From Candidatus Didemnitutus sp. (GTDB taxonomy: Bacteria > Verrucomicrobiota > Verrucomicrobiia > Opitutales > Opitutaceae): DNA of 22,096 nt. The notes beneath the pieces are model-generated. The model was given only the letters and a program-made list of their open reading frames with translations, ran no database searches and was not told the origin of the DNA. A program made the translations under genes and the position numbers. The stretch spans positions 1 through 22,096 of the forward strand of contig JAUXOH010000460.1 of NCBI GenBank assembly GCA_030682505.1. The letters run 5' to 3'. Positions 9,301-17,093 of the stretch are shown here, in pieces. Position 1 is the stretch's first letter; every line of letters begins with the position of its first letter.

Positions 9301-9810
9301 CACGGCATCGGGCACGGGCAGAAGATCGAGGTATTGGGAGACGTAGGCCTCGTTGTTGCGGACGGCAGCCGCATCGGCGAGTCCGAGGTCCTGGGCGTGG
9401 AGCACGTCAAGCGTGAGCGCGGTGGCGGAAGTGTTGCGGAATTCGACGCGCCAGGCCCAGGCGGCGAACTGCGGATGCACCGCGAGCGTTGTCACGCATA
9501 CAAGGCCGGGGAGCGGCGCGGTGCGCCACACGGTGCAACCGTCGTGGACAAAGCCCGCTGCGGGGCCCGCGAGCGGCGCCCAGCCGCGCGGTGCGCCAGA
9601 GGAGTCCTTCCAGCGAACGAGCAGACGGAACAGTCCGTCTTCGGCGGGACCGGGGAGCATCTGGTTGAGGAGCGTTTCACGATGCCGCAGGGCGAACAGC
9701 GCGCCGGAGGGCAGCAACTGGACGCAGAGACCGCTGGCGGACTTGAGCTCGAGGAGCCCGAAGTCGGCGGCGGATGGCAGGGAGATCGTGTGCGTGGCAA
9801 GTGGGCCCAT
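6352..9810 (-). CDS. GH94 family phosphorylase, probable 1,2-beta-oligoglucan phosphorylase (SOGP)
   Basis: The 1152-aa protein has no signal peptide, so it is cytoplasmic. It has the GH94 layout: an N-terminal beta-super-sandwich region, a helical linker, an (alpha/alpha)6 barrel and a C-terminal beta jelly roll. The motif GDGDWDD at 792-798 matches the GH94 DWND region that carries the catalytic acid, and EQYGGAAWGVRD (651-662) matches the substrate-binding RD region. The tail has an NPYRAGG motif. Cellobiose and chitobiose phosphorylases are about 800 aa; the length above 1,000 aa and the N-terminal LLPSGALF motif fit the SOGP subgroup, which converts beta-1,2-gluco-oligosaccharides plus phosphate to glucose-1-phosphate. 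The reading frame is open back to 10032, but that would run into the receptor gene. The ATG at 9810 gives the first plausible family N-terminus. GH94 membership is secure; SOGP specificity rests on length, motif recall and the GH144 and GH3 neighbours. Confidence 0.88.
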   Translation of the reverse strand: MGPLATHTISLPSAADFGLLELKSASGLCVQLLPSGALFALRHRETLLNQMLPGPAEDGLFRLLVRWKDSSGAPRGWAPLAGPAAGFVHDGCTVWRTAPLPGLVCVTTLAVHPQFAAWAWRVEFRNTSATALTLDVLHAQDLGLADAAAVRNNEAYVSQYLDLLPVPDAVLGHAILARQNQSMAGGRHPWAAFACVEGAAGFCTDGWQFFGTDHRLSGEPAAVREPALPSRRLQYEFALAGLQSGAVALAPGATAQVNFIARFVEDHPAASAAADLALLRELLPLDWIPPATARTGAVASNGSLFTSAPWLAATAPTEEELTEWFPGECRHVERDGAHRTLSFFHGRHTHVVTRGKEALVARPQGHVLRSGDSGWIDDHQFGLTCYAAGIFAAQAYLGNSSLARLLSVVRNPLNVARASGQRVFVRCGASWHQLGVPSVFAMDPGSVRWLYRWDFAGQPCTVEARVWCSAASSCSFLQLLVLAGPPQEFLITHQLALGANEFDAPGRLVVQMDQGWMAALLGAENVTAQHLPGLGFAIAIDDPAHAAGMGGADLLSDGATGHAGPYAVIRTRPVSQCGVIMLGTNEGEGDLAAGVIATRAEFARGGPAASPPQAPVRLTGGADAGAARLNEVLPWFTHNASIHFSAPHGLEQYGGAAWGVRDVCQGSVEWLLAAGEFATVRRILSTLFAQQYADGESGSIAGGWPQWFMFEPFRQFQQAHSHGDVCFWPVKALCDYVEASNDFTFLSEEIGYTDSELFKPCDPAETIWAHCDRVVALCEKRFLSGTALVNYGDGDWDDTLQPADPVMRTRMVSAWTVGLAFHAFRQLADISRRAGEEARSGRLDAMLARMRADFATHLMPGGVVAGFLVSEADGTARPLLHPEDSVTGIRYRLLPMTRAVLAELFTPSEAARHLEIVERELKFTDGVRLMSEPAVYQGGLEKLFKRADTAANVGREVGLQYVHAHLRYAETMAKTGDAGKLWEALQVVNPVALAEVVPLAAPRQSNVYFSSSDADFADRVEAAARWSELRAGTVTVRGGWRLYSSGPGMFLRIVRACLLGVRESFGDVVFDPVLPRSLDGLTADTHLLGRPVRIVYSVRSGTFSSVGVRVNGTLLAGALREPNPYRAGGLRVAGSVLAVLLQPDNNRIEIEL

Positions 9811-9882
9811 GGCGGAGATGCGGCGGGAGCGGTCCCGCTCCGGAGAAACACGAGAAACGAACCAACAGAAATAAAATCGGTG

Positions 9883-9909
9883 GCCCTCCCGCGCTAGCGG
9901 CGGGAGGGC
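9883..9909 (-). terminator. Strong hairpin between receptor and GH94 genes (attenuator or processing stem)
   Basis: Perfect 10-bp arms GCCCTCCCGC (9883-9892) and GCGGGAGGGC (9900-9909) enclose a 7-nt loop. On the minus strand, the direction of transcription, the stem is followed 6 nt later by TTTTATTT. This resembles an imperfect intrinsic terminator lying 53 nt after the receptor stop codon and 72 nt before the GH94 start. It could lower expression of the cytoplasmic enzymes relative to the receptor, or protect the 3' end of the receptor mRNA. The same stem is strong on either strand. Confidence 0.5.
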
Positions 9910-9961
9910 AAACCCGAATCGGAACGCGCGCCGGGATCGGACCGGCGCACGCCCGCGAAGA

Positions 9962-12760
9962 TCAGAACGTGAACCGAGCCGATAATTTGAACGTGCGTGG
10001 CGCGGGCAGGTAGTAGCCATTCGGCACGGCATTTCCCGGGCTCACAATCCAGCCCCAGTGGTAGCCGGTGATGATCGGGTCCTGGTTGTCGAGCACGTTG
10101 TCGATGTTCAGCGCGAACCGCGTCGGCACCTTGCCGAACTTGGTCTCGTAGGCGACAACCGCGCTGGTGGTCTTTCGCGCGGAACCGTAGTGCGGAAATT
10201 TTGTCTGGCCGTCGGGCGCGCCGAAATCGCCGACATACTGCTTGCCGGTGAACGTCATGCCGCCGCCGAACGACAGTCCCTTGAGGGAGTCGCCGGGCAC
10301 CGTGTAATGGGCGAAGAAGCTCGCGGTGTAGTCCACCACACCGACCTTGGTCTTGCCGGCGATGTTTTGATCGAGCGTGTTCTTCGCGCTGGCGATCTGG
10401 TTGCGCAGGTCGCCCGCCGGAATCGATGTGCCGGCGGCCGCACTGGTCCAGGTGGCGAGATTTTCTGCGTAATAGGCGCGGGCCCCCGGCAGTGCGTTGG
10501 CGATCTCCGAGTCGGGCCGCCCGTAGGTCATGCTCAGACGGAGGTTCGGCGTCGGATTGGCGGTGAGATCGAGTTCCCAGCCGCTGACTTTGAGCGCCTC
10601 GGTGTCGTCATAGGGCAGCGTGGTCCGGGCCGGGTTCCGGGGCTGACCGAGCGCATCGTAATAGTTACGCCACATGCCCGCGAAGTCGGGCTTGCCGCCG
10701 TTAAAAATGCGGTCCTGTGACTCGCTGTCGTAGCGGCTGATCGAGGCGTAATATTTCCCGTCGTCGGTGGAAACGCGCACCCCATATTCGAGGCTCAAGC
10801 CACTGGAGGGGCCGAACGGGACGCCGGACAGACTGTTCTGCTTGCCGGGCCCGATCGGATCGAAGTTCTTCGAGTAGTTGGTGAACAGGCCCAACCAGTT
10901 GAAGTAGTAGACCGCACCGGCCGAGTAGGTGGTGCCGCTCGCGCCGTCGCTCACGATGCTGCCGCTGTGGGCGCCAACTTTTCGATGGGTGTATTTGTCG
11001 CGCCGGATGCCGGCGAGAATGCTCAACTTGTCGTTCCACAGGCGGCTGTGGGAGGCAAGCGCGACGTTCTTGAGCCCGTAGGTCTCGTCGAAATCAAACC
11101 AGTCGAAGGGCATGCCGAGGTAGGAGACCTTCCTGCCGTTGACGACATCGGGGATGTTCATCGTCTGATTGGGATTATCGAAATAGAGGCGGCCCCAAAC
11201 CATGTTCTGCGCAAAGTCCGTGAGACCCGTGCCGACCAGTTGGGCGTTGTATTGGCGGGCATACCACGTGATTTCCTGGTCACCGGCGGAGGCACTGATC
11301 AACTGGGTCAGCGGCACGCCAAAGAGCGTGGTCTCGGTGGTGTAATTGAGCTGGGCCCGCACTTCCTCGACCGTCCTGTTTTGCTGCTGCTGGCTGAGGA
11401 AGAAATCGGCGAACATCTTGCGGAAGTTCGGATTGGTCGATCCGTCGGGCAACTGACGGTTGAGGTCGAAGCGGGCGGCGCCGGCGCCCTCGTAGTCCTT
11501 TGCGTTCTGGTTGCTCGTGTAGCGGTAGAAGGCGACCTCGGCGTCGAGATTATCTCCCAACTTGTGATTCACAAATGCGGTGATGTTGTCGTATTTCGGC
11601 TTGGTGATTCCGTGCCCGTAGGTGAAGTCCCTGCTCGCGAGCACTGGGATCTTCGAGAGAGCCGGGGCTGGCGCCATCCACGAATACAACGGCACAAACG
11701 CGGTATACCAACCGGCATACGGAGCGGCGGGGATGCCGTCGGGGTCAATGCCCGAGGAAATTGAACCGCCATTCCAGTTCATCACGCCTTTGCTGGCGAG
11801 GCTGGGAATCCAGACATTGTAGGGGTTCGTCCACCAACCCGCGCTCTGGGCCGGTTGCGTGCCGGTCCCGCCGGTCGCCGCACCCCAGGTGTTCGAGACC
11901 GAAGTGCCGTCCCATCTGGAAACGCCGTCGCCGAAGATGCTCGAGATCAAGGTGACCTCGGACTTCGCCTTTTCGAATTCGACGCGCACCGACGTGTTTT
12001 GGGTCGGCTTGTAAAGAAGAGCGAGGTCGACGGCTTCCATGTCGTTTTTGTCGTTCTGGCGCCATCCACGATTGCGGTCATAGAGCGCGTTCAGGCGCAT
12101 GGTAAGGCTTTCCGAGAGCCGGCGGTTGAAATCGAGTTCGAAGCGCATGCTGTCGTTGTCGTCGAGAATCGTCGTCACCGTCATGAAGTCCTTGTCCGTG
12201 CGGGGCACTTTGGTGTAGGTGCTGAGGACGCCACCGACGGTCCCGACGCCGAAGAGGATGGAGTTGGGACCCCGGTCGAATTCAATGCGGTCGACATTGT
12301 AGCTGTCGGCCGCCGTGTAGAACGTGAAGTAGTTGCGGGTCGGTCCCGCGCCGCCCTGAAGCGACTGGCCGGCACCCCGGAAATTGTAATCCCAGTTATT
12401 GAACGGGTTCGCCAGCTGCTTGCCCACGAACAGGTCGCTCGGCACCACGTTTGGCGACCAGCGAAGCGCGTCGCGGACGTTTTGGATGCCAGCGTCGTCG
12501 ATGAAGGTGCGCGTAAGCGAGGACATCGCCGCAGGAGTCAGCTTGATGGGTGTATTCACGCGTCCGCCCGCCAGCGAGTCGACGGCGATGTAGCCGCGAT
12601 CGGATGCGCTCGTGACGTAAAACGTCTCCAACGTGATGGTCTGCTCCTCGATGTCGGTGGGTGCGACGGCAGGCGCAGTTGCTTGCGCCCAGAGCGGGGC
12701 CGGGAGGCCCAACGTCAGCATCAGGGCCGACGTGATGATCATGGGGATCTTGGTTTTCAT
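9962..12760 (-). CDS. TonB-dependent outer-membrane receptor, no SusD partner
   Basis: The 932-aa product has a signal peptide (about 1-26, cleavage near WAQA). There is no STN or carboxypeptidase-like domain before the plug. The plug spans about 45-185, with FYVTSASDRGY, a DALRWSPNVV segment, and the conserved VDRIEFDRGPNSILFG block at about 156-171. The rest is a 22-strand-type beta-barrel ending in the expected C-terminal aromatic (LSARFTF). The ATG at 12760 was chosen because the signal peptide begins there; the frame is open to 12808, but that adds a non-leader stretch. This subfamily, with a short N-terminus and a GY-x-A-x-(D/N)-S/T-LAGGR segment, is abundant in Opitutaceae. It sits between the GH144 gene (115 nt upstream) and the GH94 gene, so its ligand is probably beta-1,2-glucan or long oligosaccharides. 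Receptor class is certain; ligand is inferred. Confidence 0.95.
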   Translation of the reverse strand: MKTKIPMIITSALMLTLGLPAPLWAQATAPAVAPTDIEEQTITLETFYVTSASDRGYIAVDSLAGGRVNTPIKLTPAAMSSLTRTFIDDAGIQNVRDALRWSPNVVPSDLFVGKQLANPFNNWDYNFRGAGQSLQGGAGPTRNYFTFYTAADSYNVDRIEFDRGPNSILFGVGTVGGVLSTYTKVPRTDKDFMTVTTILDDNDSMRFELDFNRRLSESLTMRLNALYDRNRGWRQNDKNDMEAVDLALLYKPTQNTSVRVEFEKAKSEVTLISSIFGDGVSRWDGTSVSNTWGAATGGTGTQPAQSAGWWTNPYNVWIPSLASKGVMNWNGGSISSGIDPDGIPAAPYAGWYTAFVPLYSWMAPAPALSKIPVLASRDFTYGHGITKPKYDNITAFVNHKLGDNLDAEVAFYRYTSNQNAKDYEGAGAARFDLNRQLPDGSTNPNFRKMFADFFLSQQQQNRTVEEVRAQLNYTTETTLFGVPLTQLISASAGDQEITWYARQYNAQLVGTGLTDFAQNMVWGRLYFDNPNQTMNIPDVVNGRKVSYLGMPFDWFDFDETYGLKNVALASHSRLWNDKLSILAGIRRDKYTHRKVGAHSGSIVSDGASGTTYSAGAVYYFNWLGLFTNYSKNFDPIGPGKQNSLSGVPFGPSSGLSLEYGVRVSTDDGKYYASISRYDSESQDRIFNGGKPDFAGMWRNYYDALGQPRNPARTTLPYDDTEALKVSGWELDLTANPTPNLRLSMTYGRPDSEIANALPGARAYYAENLATWTSAAAGTSIPAGDLRNQIASAKNTLDQNIAGKTKVGVVDYTASFFAHYTVPGDSLKGLSFGGGMTFTGKQYVGDFGAPDGQTKFPHYGSARKTTSAVVAYETKFGKVPTRFALNIDNVLDNQDPIITGYHWGWIVSPGNAVPNGYYLPAPRTFKLSARFTF

Positions 12761-12875
12761 GTTTGTTTTTTCTGCACGGGTTGGGGGTTGTCTGATTGCC
12801 AGAATCAAAGGGGTTCAGTGCTTGTTCGCGGTCGGAGCCGAACGGAGGAGTGGGCCGAGGGCAGTCATGATGGCA

Positions 12876-15632
12876 TCATTGGAGACGCAGCAGCCCGAGT
12901 CGGGTCCGCGCCTCGCTTTCGTGGTAATAGGACCAGTTGAGCTTCAGGGTCGCCTCCCACTCACGCGTGCCCTCGGAAACGACGGTCGGCGAAACCCCGA
13001 TCTCGAGGCCCGCGCGCGGCGTCACCCCGATCGAACTCCACGGAATCGACGCCTCGACTTCGTAGCCGAGTGCGGTTGCCCGCACTTGGGCCTCTGCCGC
13101 GGCGGAATTGAAAAACTCCCGCGTCTCCCCGGTCACCTTGGGGCCGACAGGGAAGGGAAAATGGAATGCGAACTGATAGTCGCGCGGGCCGAGCCAGGTG
13201 AGGCCGTCCGCCTCCGGGTCAACGAAAACCTCGACCATGCGGTTGCGCTCCGGCGCGACACGAAAACCCGCGGGGCTGTCGATCACCTCCGCATGGAAAT
13301 ACAGCGCCTGCTCGTCCCACGTGAAGGCGAAGCGCATTTCCAAAGGCGCATCGGTCGGCAGCACATCGGCGTCGGAGTCCTTGAACTCGAGGCCGGCAAC
13401 CGTGTGCCACTCCCACTGCGCGCGGGGTGCGGCGGCGGCGACGGCGGTGGCACGGCGTTGCGGCGGCACCGCATTCGGGCCGGCCAGCTCGCGTTGGGCA
13501 AACATCGAGGTGTTGGCCCCGAACGCCGCCTCGTCGAATTCCGGGATCGCAGCGCGCCCGGCCTGCACGAGCGGATCCTGCTGGAACCAGCCGCGCACGC
13601 TGTCGTGGGTGAGCAAATTGGCCGCCGTGACGAGCAATGCGGCCTGCGCGTTGCCTGCGCCCGCCGCCTCTTGGCTGAAGGTCGCGCCATGCCGCTGCAA
13701 CGTCTCCGCGGGAAATTTGTCGAGCAACAGGGCAAGCTCGAGCGCATCGGGCTGCATCGGGGAATTTTCAGAAAGCCTCGCGTAGGCCAGTTGTGCGGCG
13801 GAGGCGCCGGTGAGCATCCCGCTTTCGTCCAGCCACAGGCCCGGGAACACCGCTGCGGCCACGCCGTTGAGCGGCAGAGCGGGCGCGAGCACGTGCACCG
13901 GCCCCAGCGCCCGCGTCGTGCGGGCGAGACTCGTCCACTCGCGCGCCGGCCAGACCCCGCGGGCGATCTGGAGAAAGACGGCGAGCCGATGCGCATCGCC
14001 GAGGTTCGCGGCAATCGGTTGGAGCGAATCCCACGGCAGCGCGTCGAAACATCTTGTCGCCTCCTCCGCCAGGGCCGGAAGCGCCTGCCGCGTTGTCAGG
14101 AGGGCGGCGGCATGGCGGGCGACCGTCCCGGCGTCGATTGAGGTCACGAGACCGAGCAGGGCCCGCGCGCGATCCAATGCGTCGATGTCGTCGAGCAGAC
14201 CGAGTCGGTGCGCCGCGAGAACAGCGGTGAGTTGCAGCCCGGATTCGGCTGGTGTCGTTGCCAATGTCCGCCACGCGAGAGCCGCCAAGGCGCGCACTTG
14301 GTCCGTCTCGGCTGGACTGAGTTCGCGCCGGGTCGAGAGCAGCCCGGCCTTCGCGAGCGCGAGCCGCGCTTCGGGCGACTGCATGAACAGGCGCTGGATC
14401 AGGCCGGTGCGCAGGTTTTCCGCCTGCACGAGGGAAATGCCGAGATCGATCCCAATCACGTCCTCGTTCACCCAGCCGGTGTGAGGGTTGAACGCATCCA
14501 CAAATCCGTAGCGTTTCCAGATCCGCTCTCCATGCGCGGACCTCAGGTGGTGCAGCACCTCAAGCGTCTCGCGCGGGGCGAACGGCAGCGATCCCGCAGC
14601 GGCACAGGGCACGATCGTGCCATCCAGCGCGTTGAAGCGCATCGTGCGCGGCGGTCCGCCCCACGCCTTGTAGCCTGTCACCGAGTCCGAGGCGGTCACG
14701 CCCCACAGGGATTCGCTCCACTCGGGAAACTCGCCGCGCAAATCCAAGCTGAATTGCCGCTGGGCCAACGTGGCGAGGCGGGAATTCTGGAAATAATCGG
14801 CAAAGGCATCGCGCCGGTCCCTGAGGTCCATGTAGCCCTGCGGGAACTGGTGCACGAAGAGCGGCGGCTCCTGCAGATAGACAAAGTCGCCGTAGCGGCC
14901 GAGCGGCGCGCGTTCCCAACTCCGCCAGTAGTCCGCCCCGACCGGCCGGGCCGACACACCCAACGCGAGGAAGCTCATCAGCAGGTGTTCGGAATACTTG
15001 TTCCAGCGATAGCGCGAAAATCCCGTCTCATCATGCCAGCCGAGCGAGACAAGCCCTCCACCATTGCGAAACCACTCCCAGTCCACCTCGGCAAGCATGG
15101 AGTTGACGAGCGAGCTGATCTCCGGATCGGCGAAATATTCGCGGGCGACGATCGCGCCGGCAAACAGCAGAGCGGAGTCGATGGACGACACCTCACAGCG
15201 CCACGCACGCGCACCGGTGTCCATCTCCATGAAATGATAGAAGAACCCATGCTGCCGCGGAGCCTCGGTGGTCAGAAATCGCAGCTTGTGCCGGATGCGC
15301 TCCACCGCGACCGCCCGGTCCGCCCAGCCGCGCTCGGCGGCAACCACCCAGGCGCTGAACGCGAACCCCGAGGCGGCAATGCTTGCCTTGCCCTCGCTGG
15401 CGGATCCGTCCGCCCGGGCACGATCCCGCACGAGCCCGGTGTGCGGATCAGCCTGCTCATCGAAAAAACGAAACGCAGTTTGCTCCAGTTCCTCCAGGAG
15501 CGCGTGATCCGCTCCGGTGAGCACCGTCTGGTGATCAGTCGCCCCAACCGCACCTGTCCCGCCAAGGAGCGCAACGCCGCAAAAAGCCAGGCCCCGGAGC
15601 AAACACGCAAGGCTGCTGGACGGGGTGGACAT
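12876..15632 (-). CDS. Secreted GH144-type beta-1,2-glucanase with helical middle domain and CBM9-like C-terminus
   Basis: The 918-aa product has a signal peptide (about 1-31, AVGA-TD); the Cys residues in it are not in a lipobox. Residues about 42-430 match the COG5368/PF10091 'glycoamylase' fold shared by GH144: TAFRFFDEQADPHTGLVRDR, a SIAASGFAFSAW segment, and WHDETGFSRYRWNKYSEH (199-216). GH144 members such as the Chitinophaga enzyme cut beta-1,2-glucan endo-wise; some release sophorose exo-wise. PF10091 also occurs in cyclic beta-1,2-glucan synthase, but here it is secreted and not fused to a glycosyltransferase. Residues about 435-720 are helix-rich and unrecognised. Residues about 738-918 look like a CBM9-like sandwich, close to the family-9-like domains that bind sugar ends. 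The frame is open to 15803, but the ATG at 15632 starts the signal peptide and leaves the operators outside the gene. Family call is good; endo or exo mode is unknown. Confidence 0.85.
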   Translation of the reverse strand: MSTPSSSLACLLRGLAFCGVALLGGTGAVGATDHQTVLTGADHALLEELEQTAFRFFDEQADPHTGLVRDRARADGSASEGKASIAASGFAFSAWVVAAERGWADRAVAVERIRHKLRFLTTEAPRQHGFFYHFMEMDTGARAWRCEVSSIDSALLFAGAIVAREYFADPEISSLVNSMLAEVDWEWFRNGGGLVSLGWHDETGFSRYRWNKYSEHLLMSFLALGVSARPVGADYWRSWERAPLGRYGDFVYLQEPPLFVHQFPQGYMDLRDRRDAFADYFQNSRLATLAQRQFSLDLRGEFPEWSESLWGVTASDSVTGYKAWGGPPRTMRFNALDGTIVPCAAAGSLPFAPRETLEVLHHLRSAHGERIWKRYGFVDAFNPHTGWVNEDVIGIDLGISLVQAENLRTGLIQRLFMQSPEARLALAKAGLLSTRRELSPAETDQVRALAALAWRTLATTPAESGLQLTAVLAAHRLGLLDDIDALDRARALLGLVTSIDAGTVARHAAALLTTRQALPALAEEATRCFDALPWDSLQPIAANLGDAHRLAVFLQIARGVWPAREWTSLARTTRALGPVHVLAPALPLNGVAAAVFPGLWLDESGMLTGASAAQLAYARLSENSPMQPDALELALLLDKFPAETLQRHGATFSQEAAGAGNAQAALLVTAANLLTHDSVRGWFQQDPLVQAGRAAIPEFDEAAFGANTSMFAQRELAGPNAVPPQRRATAVAAAAPRAQWEWHTVAGLEFKDSDADVLPTDAPLEMRFAFTWDEQALYFHAEVIDSPAGFRVAPERNRMVEVFVDPEADGLTWLGPRDYQFAFHFPFPVGPKVTGETREFFNSAAAEAQVRATALGYEVEASIPWSSIGVTPRAGLEIGVSPTVVSEGTREWEATLKLNWSYYHESEARTRLGLLRLQ

Positions 15633-15680
15633 GTTAGGAGGGTGGGAAAACGCGAGGCAGCAAGGATTGCGAGCCTTGAT

Positions 15681-15692
15681 GACAACGTTTGC
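15681..15692. promoter_or_regulatory. Imperfect LacI-type operator, proximal to the GH144 start
   Basis: GACAACGTTTGC differs from the perfect site GCAAACGTTTGC at two positions. Its centre is about 54 nt upstream of the GH144 start codon, a place where a LacI repressor would block initiation or early elongation. Confidence 0.5.
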
Positions 15693-15733
15693 AACGCAAG
15701 CATAAATCCATCTTCCCGTGTGCTTTTTCGTGT

Positions 15734-15745
15734 CAAAACGTTCGC
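15734..15745. promoter_or_regulatory. Imperfect LacI-type operator overlapping a TTGACA box
   Basis: CAAAACGTTCGC differs from the perfect site at three positions but keeps the central ACGT and overlaps a perfect -35-like TTGACA on the minus strand. Its centre is 53 bp from the proximal operator. This is the weakest of the four candidate sites. Confidence 0.35.
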
Positions 15746-15784
15746 GAGAGATACCGTCCTGAATTGAGCAGTCGAACATACCAG

Positions 15785-15905
15785 AACACAGAGGAAATCC
15801 CATGAGATCTCCGGGAAAGCCATCTCACCCATAAGGTGAATCCTCGCGATCCTGCCTTGCTTCCAGAAGCCGTTTTCCCTGTGCCCTCTGTGCCTCGGTG
15901 GTTCA
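15785..15905. repeat. Dispersed-repeat-like segment with inverted CACAGAGG motifs
   Basis: The plus strand shows AACACAGAGGA near 15785-15795, and the inverse orientation CCTGTGCCCTCTGTGCC at about 15878-15894, so the minus strand there reads CACCGAGGCACAGAGGGCACAGGG. Such purine-rich 'cacagagg' strings resemble short non-coding repeats that I recall from many environmental bacterial genomes. The segment sits between the distal and middle operators. Whether it is repeated elsewhere in this genome cannot be seen from one window. Confidence 0.4.
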
Positions 15906-15988
15906 ATTCCATCTGCTGAATCTAGGCTGCTCCGTTTGCACCACGATGCGCCCCCGGGTTCCGCCGCTCCGATCCACAGGCCATTGTT

Positions 15989-16000
15989 GCAAACGTTTGC
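15989..16000. promoter_or_regulatory. Perfect LacI-family operator palindrome
   Basis: GCAAACGTTTGC is a perfect 12-bp palindrome with the central CG typical of LacI/GalR-family operators. It lies 4 nt after the LacI stop codon. Its centre is 255 and 308 bp from the two operators near the GH144 start, spacings compatible with repression by looping. Confidence 0.7.
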
Positions 16001-16004
16001 TACT

Positions 16005-17093
16005 TCACTTTCGTCGGGTAACCTGAAGCGGCCGGGTTGACTCTCGAATCATCATGGGAGCCGACATTTCATCAAGCAATGCCCGGCTGGCGCGGCCGGG
16101 CGAGTTCGCCGCCTCCACAATCAGGCCAACCGCGCGTTCCGCCATGTCGGCAAGGGGCTGGCGCACGGTGGTCAGCGCCGGTTGGCACGCCATCGCCCAG
16201 ATCCCATCGTCGAATCCCACCACGGAAATGTCGTCCGGACAGCGCAAACCCGCGACGTGAGCGGCGTTGACAGCCCCAAAGGCAATCTCGTCGTTGGCAC
16301 AGCAGATGGCGGTCGGTCGGTCATTTGACTGGAGAAGCTGCGCTAGGCCGACCCGTCCGGTTTCGGCGCTAAAGGCTCCCACGCTGATCCACTCCGGTCG
16401 TGGTTTGGCGTCTGCCCGTTCGAGCACCTCGAGATAGCCCAACCTGCGCTCATGGGCGTCGCGCGAACCCGTCGGCCCGAGCAGGAGACCGATCTTCCGA
16501 TGGCCCAACTGCAGGAGCAAGCTGGCCACCGACCGGGCTCCGGCGAGATTGTCGACCCCCACCACGGGAACCCCGATGTCCCCCGCCCGCACACCGATGG
16601 GAAGCGCCGACTTCGTGAGGACGAACGGCCGTCGATACCCTTTCAACTCCTGCACGTCGGCGGCGCTCAGCGGCTCCGCCAGATAGATCAGCCCCGAGGA
16701 ATTAACGCTCAAGTGCTGCATCGCCTGACGAAAACTCGTGCCCTCGTTGCGGCGCAAAGTGCAGATTTGCACCTCCCACCCTCTTGCTGCGGCTGCATGC
16801 AGCGTGCCCGCGAGAAATCGTCCGTAAAATTCCGAGAAGAAAATGTTCTCATCCAGCGGCACCACCACCGCCAGGGTGGCATTCACACCCTTGCGGAGCA
16901 TCCGGGCACCCACGTTGAGGGAGAAATGCTGCTTTTCCGCCAGATCAAGTATCTGCTTGCGCCGGTCTTTGTTCACTAAATGTGCGGTTTCCGGGCGCAA
17001 TGCCCGAGACACAGTCGAGGGTGAAACCCCGAGACTGGCGGCAATTTGGACGATGCCCGTCTTGTTGAAGCGAGCTGGGCGCGAACGAGTCAC
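16005..17093 (-). CDS. LacI-family transcriptional regulator of the glycan locus
   Basis: The 362-aa product starts with a LacI helix-turn-helix: TGIVQIAASLGVSPSTVSRA at about 12-31, then a hinge at about 58-70 (NVGARMLRKG). A periplasmic-binding-protein-like sugar sensor domain follows from about 72 to 340, with the usual VVGVDN, LGHRKIGLL, AICCANDEIAFG and ISVVGFDD blocks. The GTG at 17093 was chosen because it gives a normal 11-residue lead into the helix-turn-helix. The frame is open to 17375, but that would overlap the ATPase gene and add a low-quality Arg-rich extension. The GTG overlaps the stop of a 71-codon ORF as GTGA. A near-perfect operator lies 35 nt upstream, implying autoregulation, and a perfect operator lies just after the stop codon, towards the GH144 promoter. 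The likely inducer is a beta-1,2-gluco-oligosaccharide; that is an inference. It is probably a repressor. Confidence 0.92.
   Translation of the reverse strand: MTRSRPARFNKTGIVQIAASLGVSPSTVSRALRPETAHLVNKDRRKQILDLAEKQHFSLNVGARMLRKGVNATLAVVVPLDENIFFSEFYGRFLAGTLHAAAARGWEVQICTLRRNEGTSFRQAMQHLSVNSSGLIYLAEPLSAADVQELKGYRRPFVLTKSALPIGVRAGDIGVPVVGVDNLAGARSVASLLLQLGHRKIGLLLGPTGSRDAHERRLGYLEVLERADAKPRPEWISVGAFSAETGRVGLAQLLQSNDRPTAICCANDEIAFGAVNAAHVAGLRCPDDISVVGFDDGIWAMACQPALTTVRQPLADMAERAVGLIVEAANSPGRASRALLDEMSAPMMIRESTRPLQVTRRK

Larger units (their letters stand above)
15633..16004 (-). promoter_or_regulatory. 372-nt upstream region of the GH144 gene, start of the glycan operon
   Basis: This is the largest gene-free stretch in the glycan locus. 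It lies between the LacI stop codon and the GH144 start and holds no convincing ORF. It contains a perfect LacI-type palindrome near its distal end, two imperfect ones near its proximal end, a -35-like TTGACA (minus strand, 15736 down to 15731) overlapping the middle operator, and a dispersed-repeat-like segment around 15785-15905. No good -10 lies at 17 nt from the TTGACA; TATGCT occurs 26 nt further on. The promoter for GH144 and the downstream genes is most likely here, but its exact position is uncertain. Confidence 0.6.

Noticed and set aside
9811..10032. N-terminal extension of the GH94 protein
   Set aside because: It would overlap the end of the receptor gene by about 70 nt, contains the intergenic hairpin and is Arg-rich without family similarity.
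12761..12875. Separate promoter or operator for the TonB-dependent receptor
   Set aside because: No LacI-type site, -35/-10 pair or convincing hairpin was found in these 115 nt.
15731..15736. Full sigma-70 promoter based on TTGACA
   Set aside because: The -35-like box is perfect, but no acceptable -10 lies 16-18 nt downstream; kept only as a note in the regulatory region.
12633..15767. Two plus-strand frames (502 and 519 codons) opposite the GH144 gene
   Set aside because: They are antisense by-products of GC-biased codons; the minus strand carries a coherent secreted enzyme.
15633..15803. N-terminal extension of the GH144 protein
   Set aside because: It would bury the signal peptide inside the protein and cover the operator candidates.
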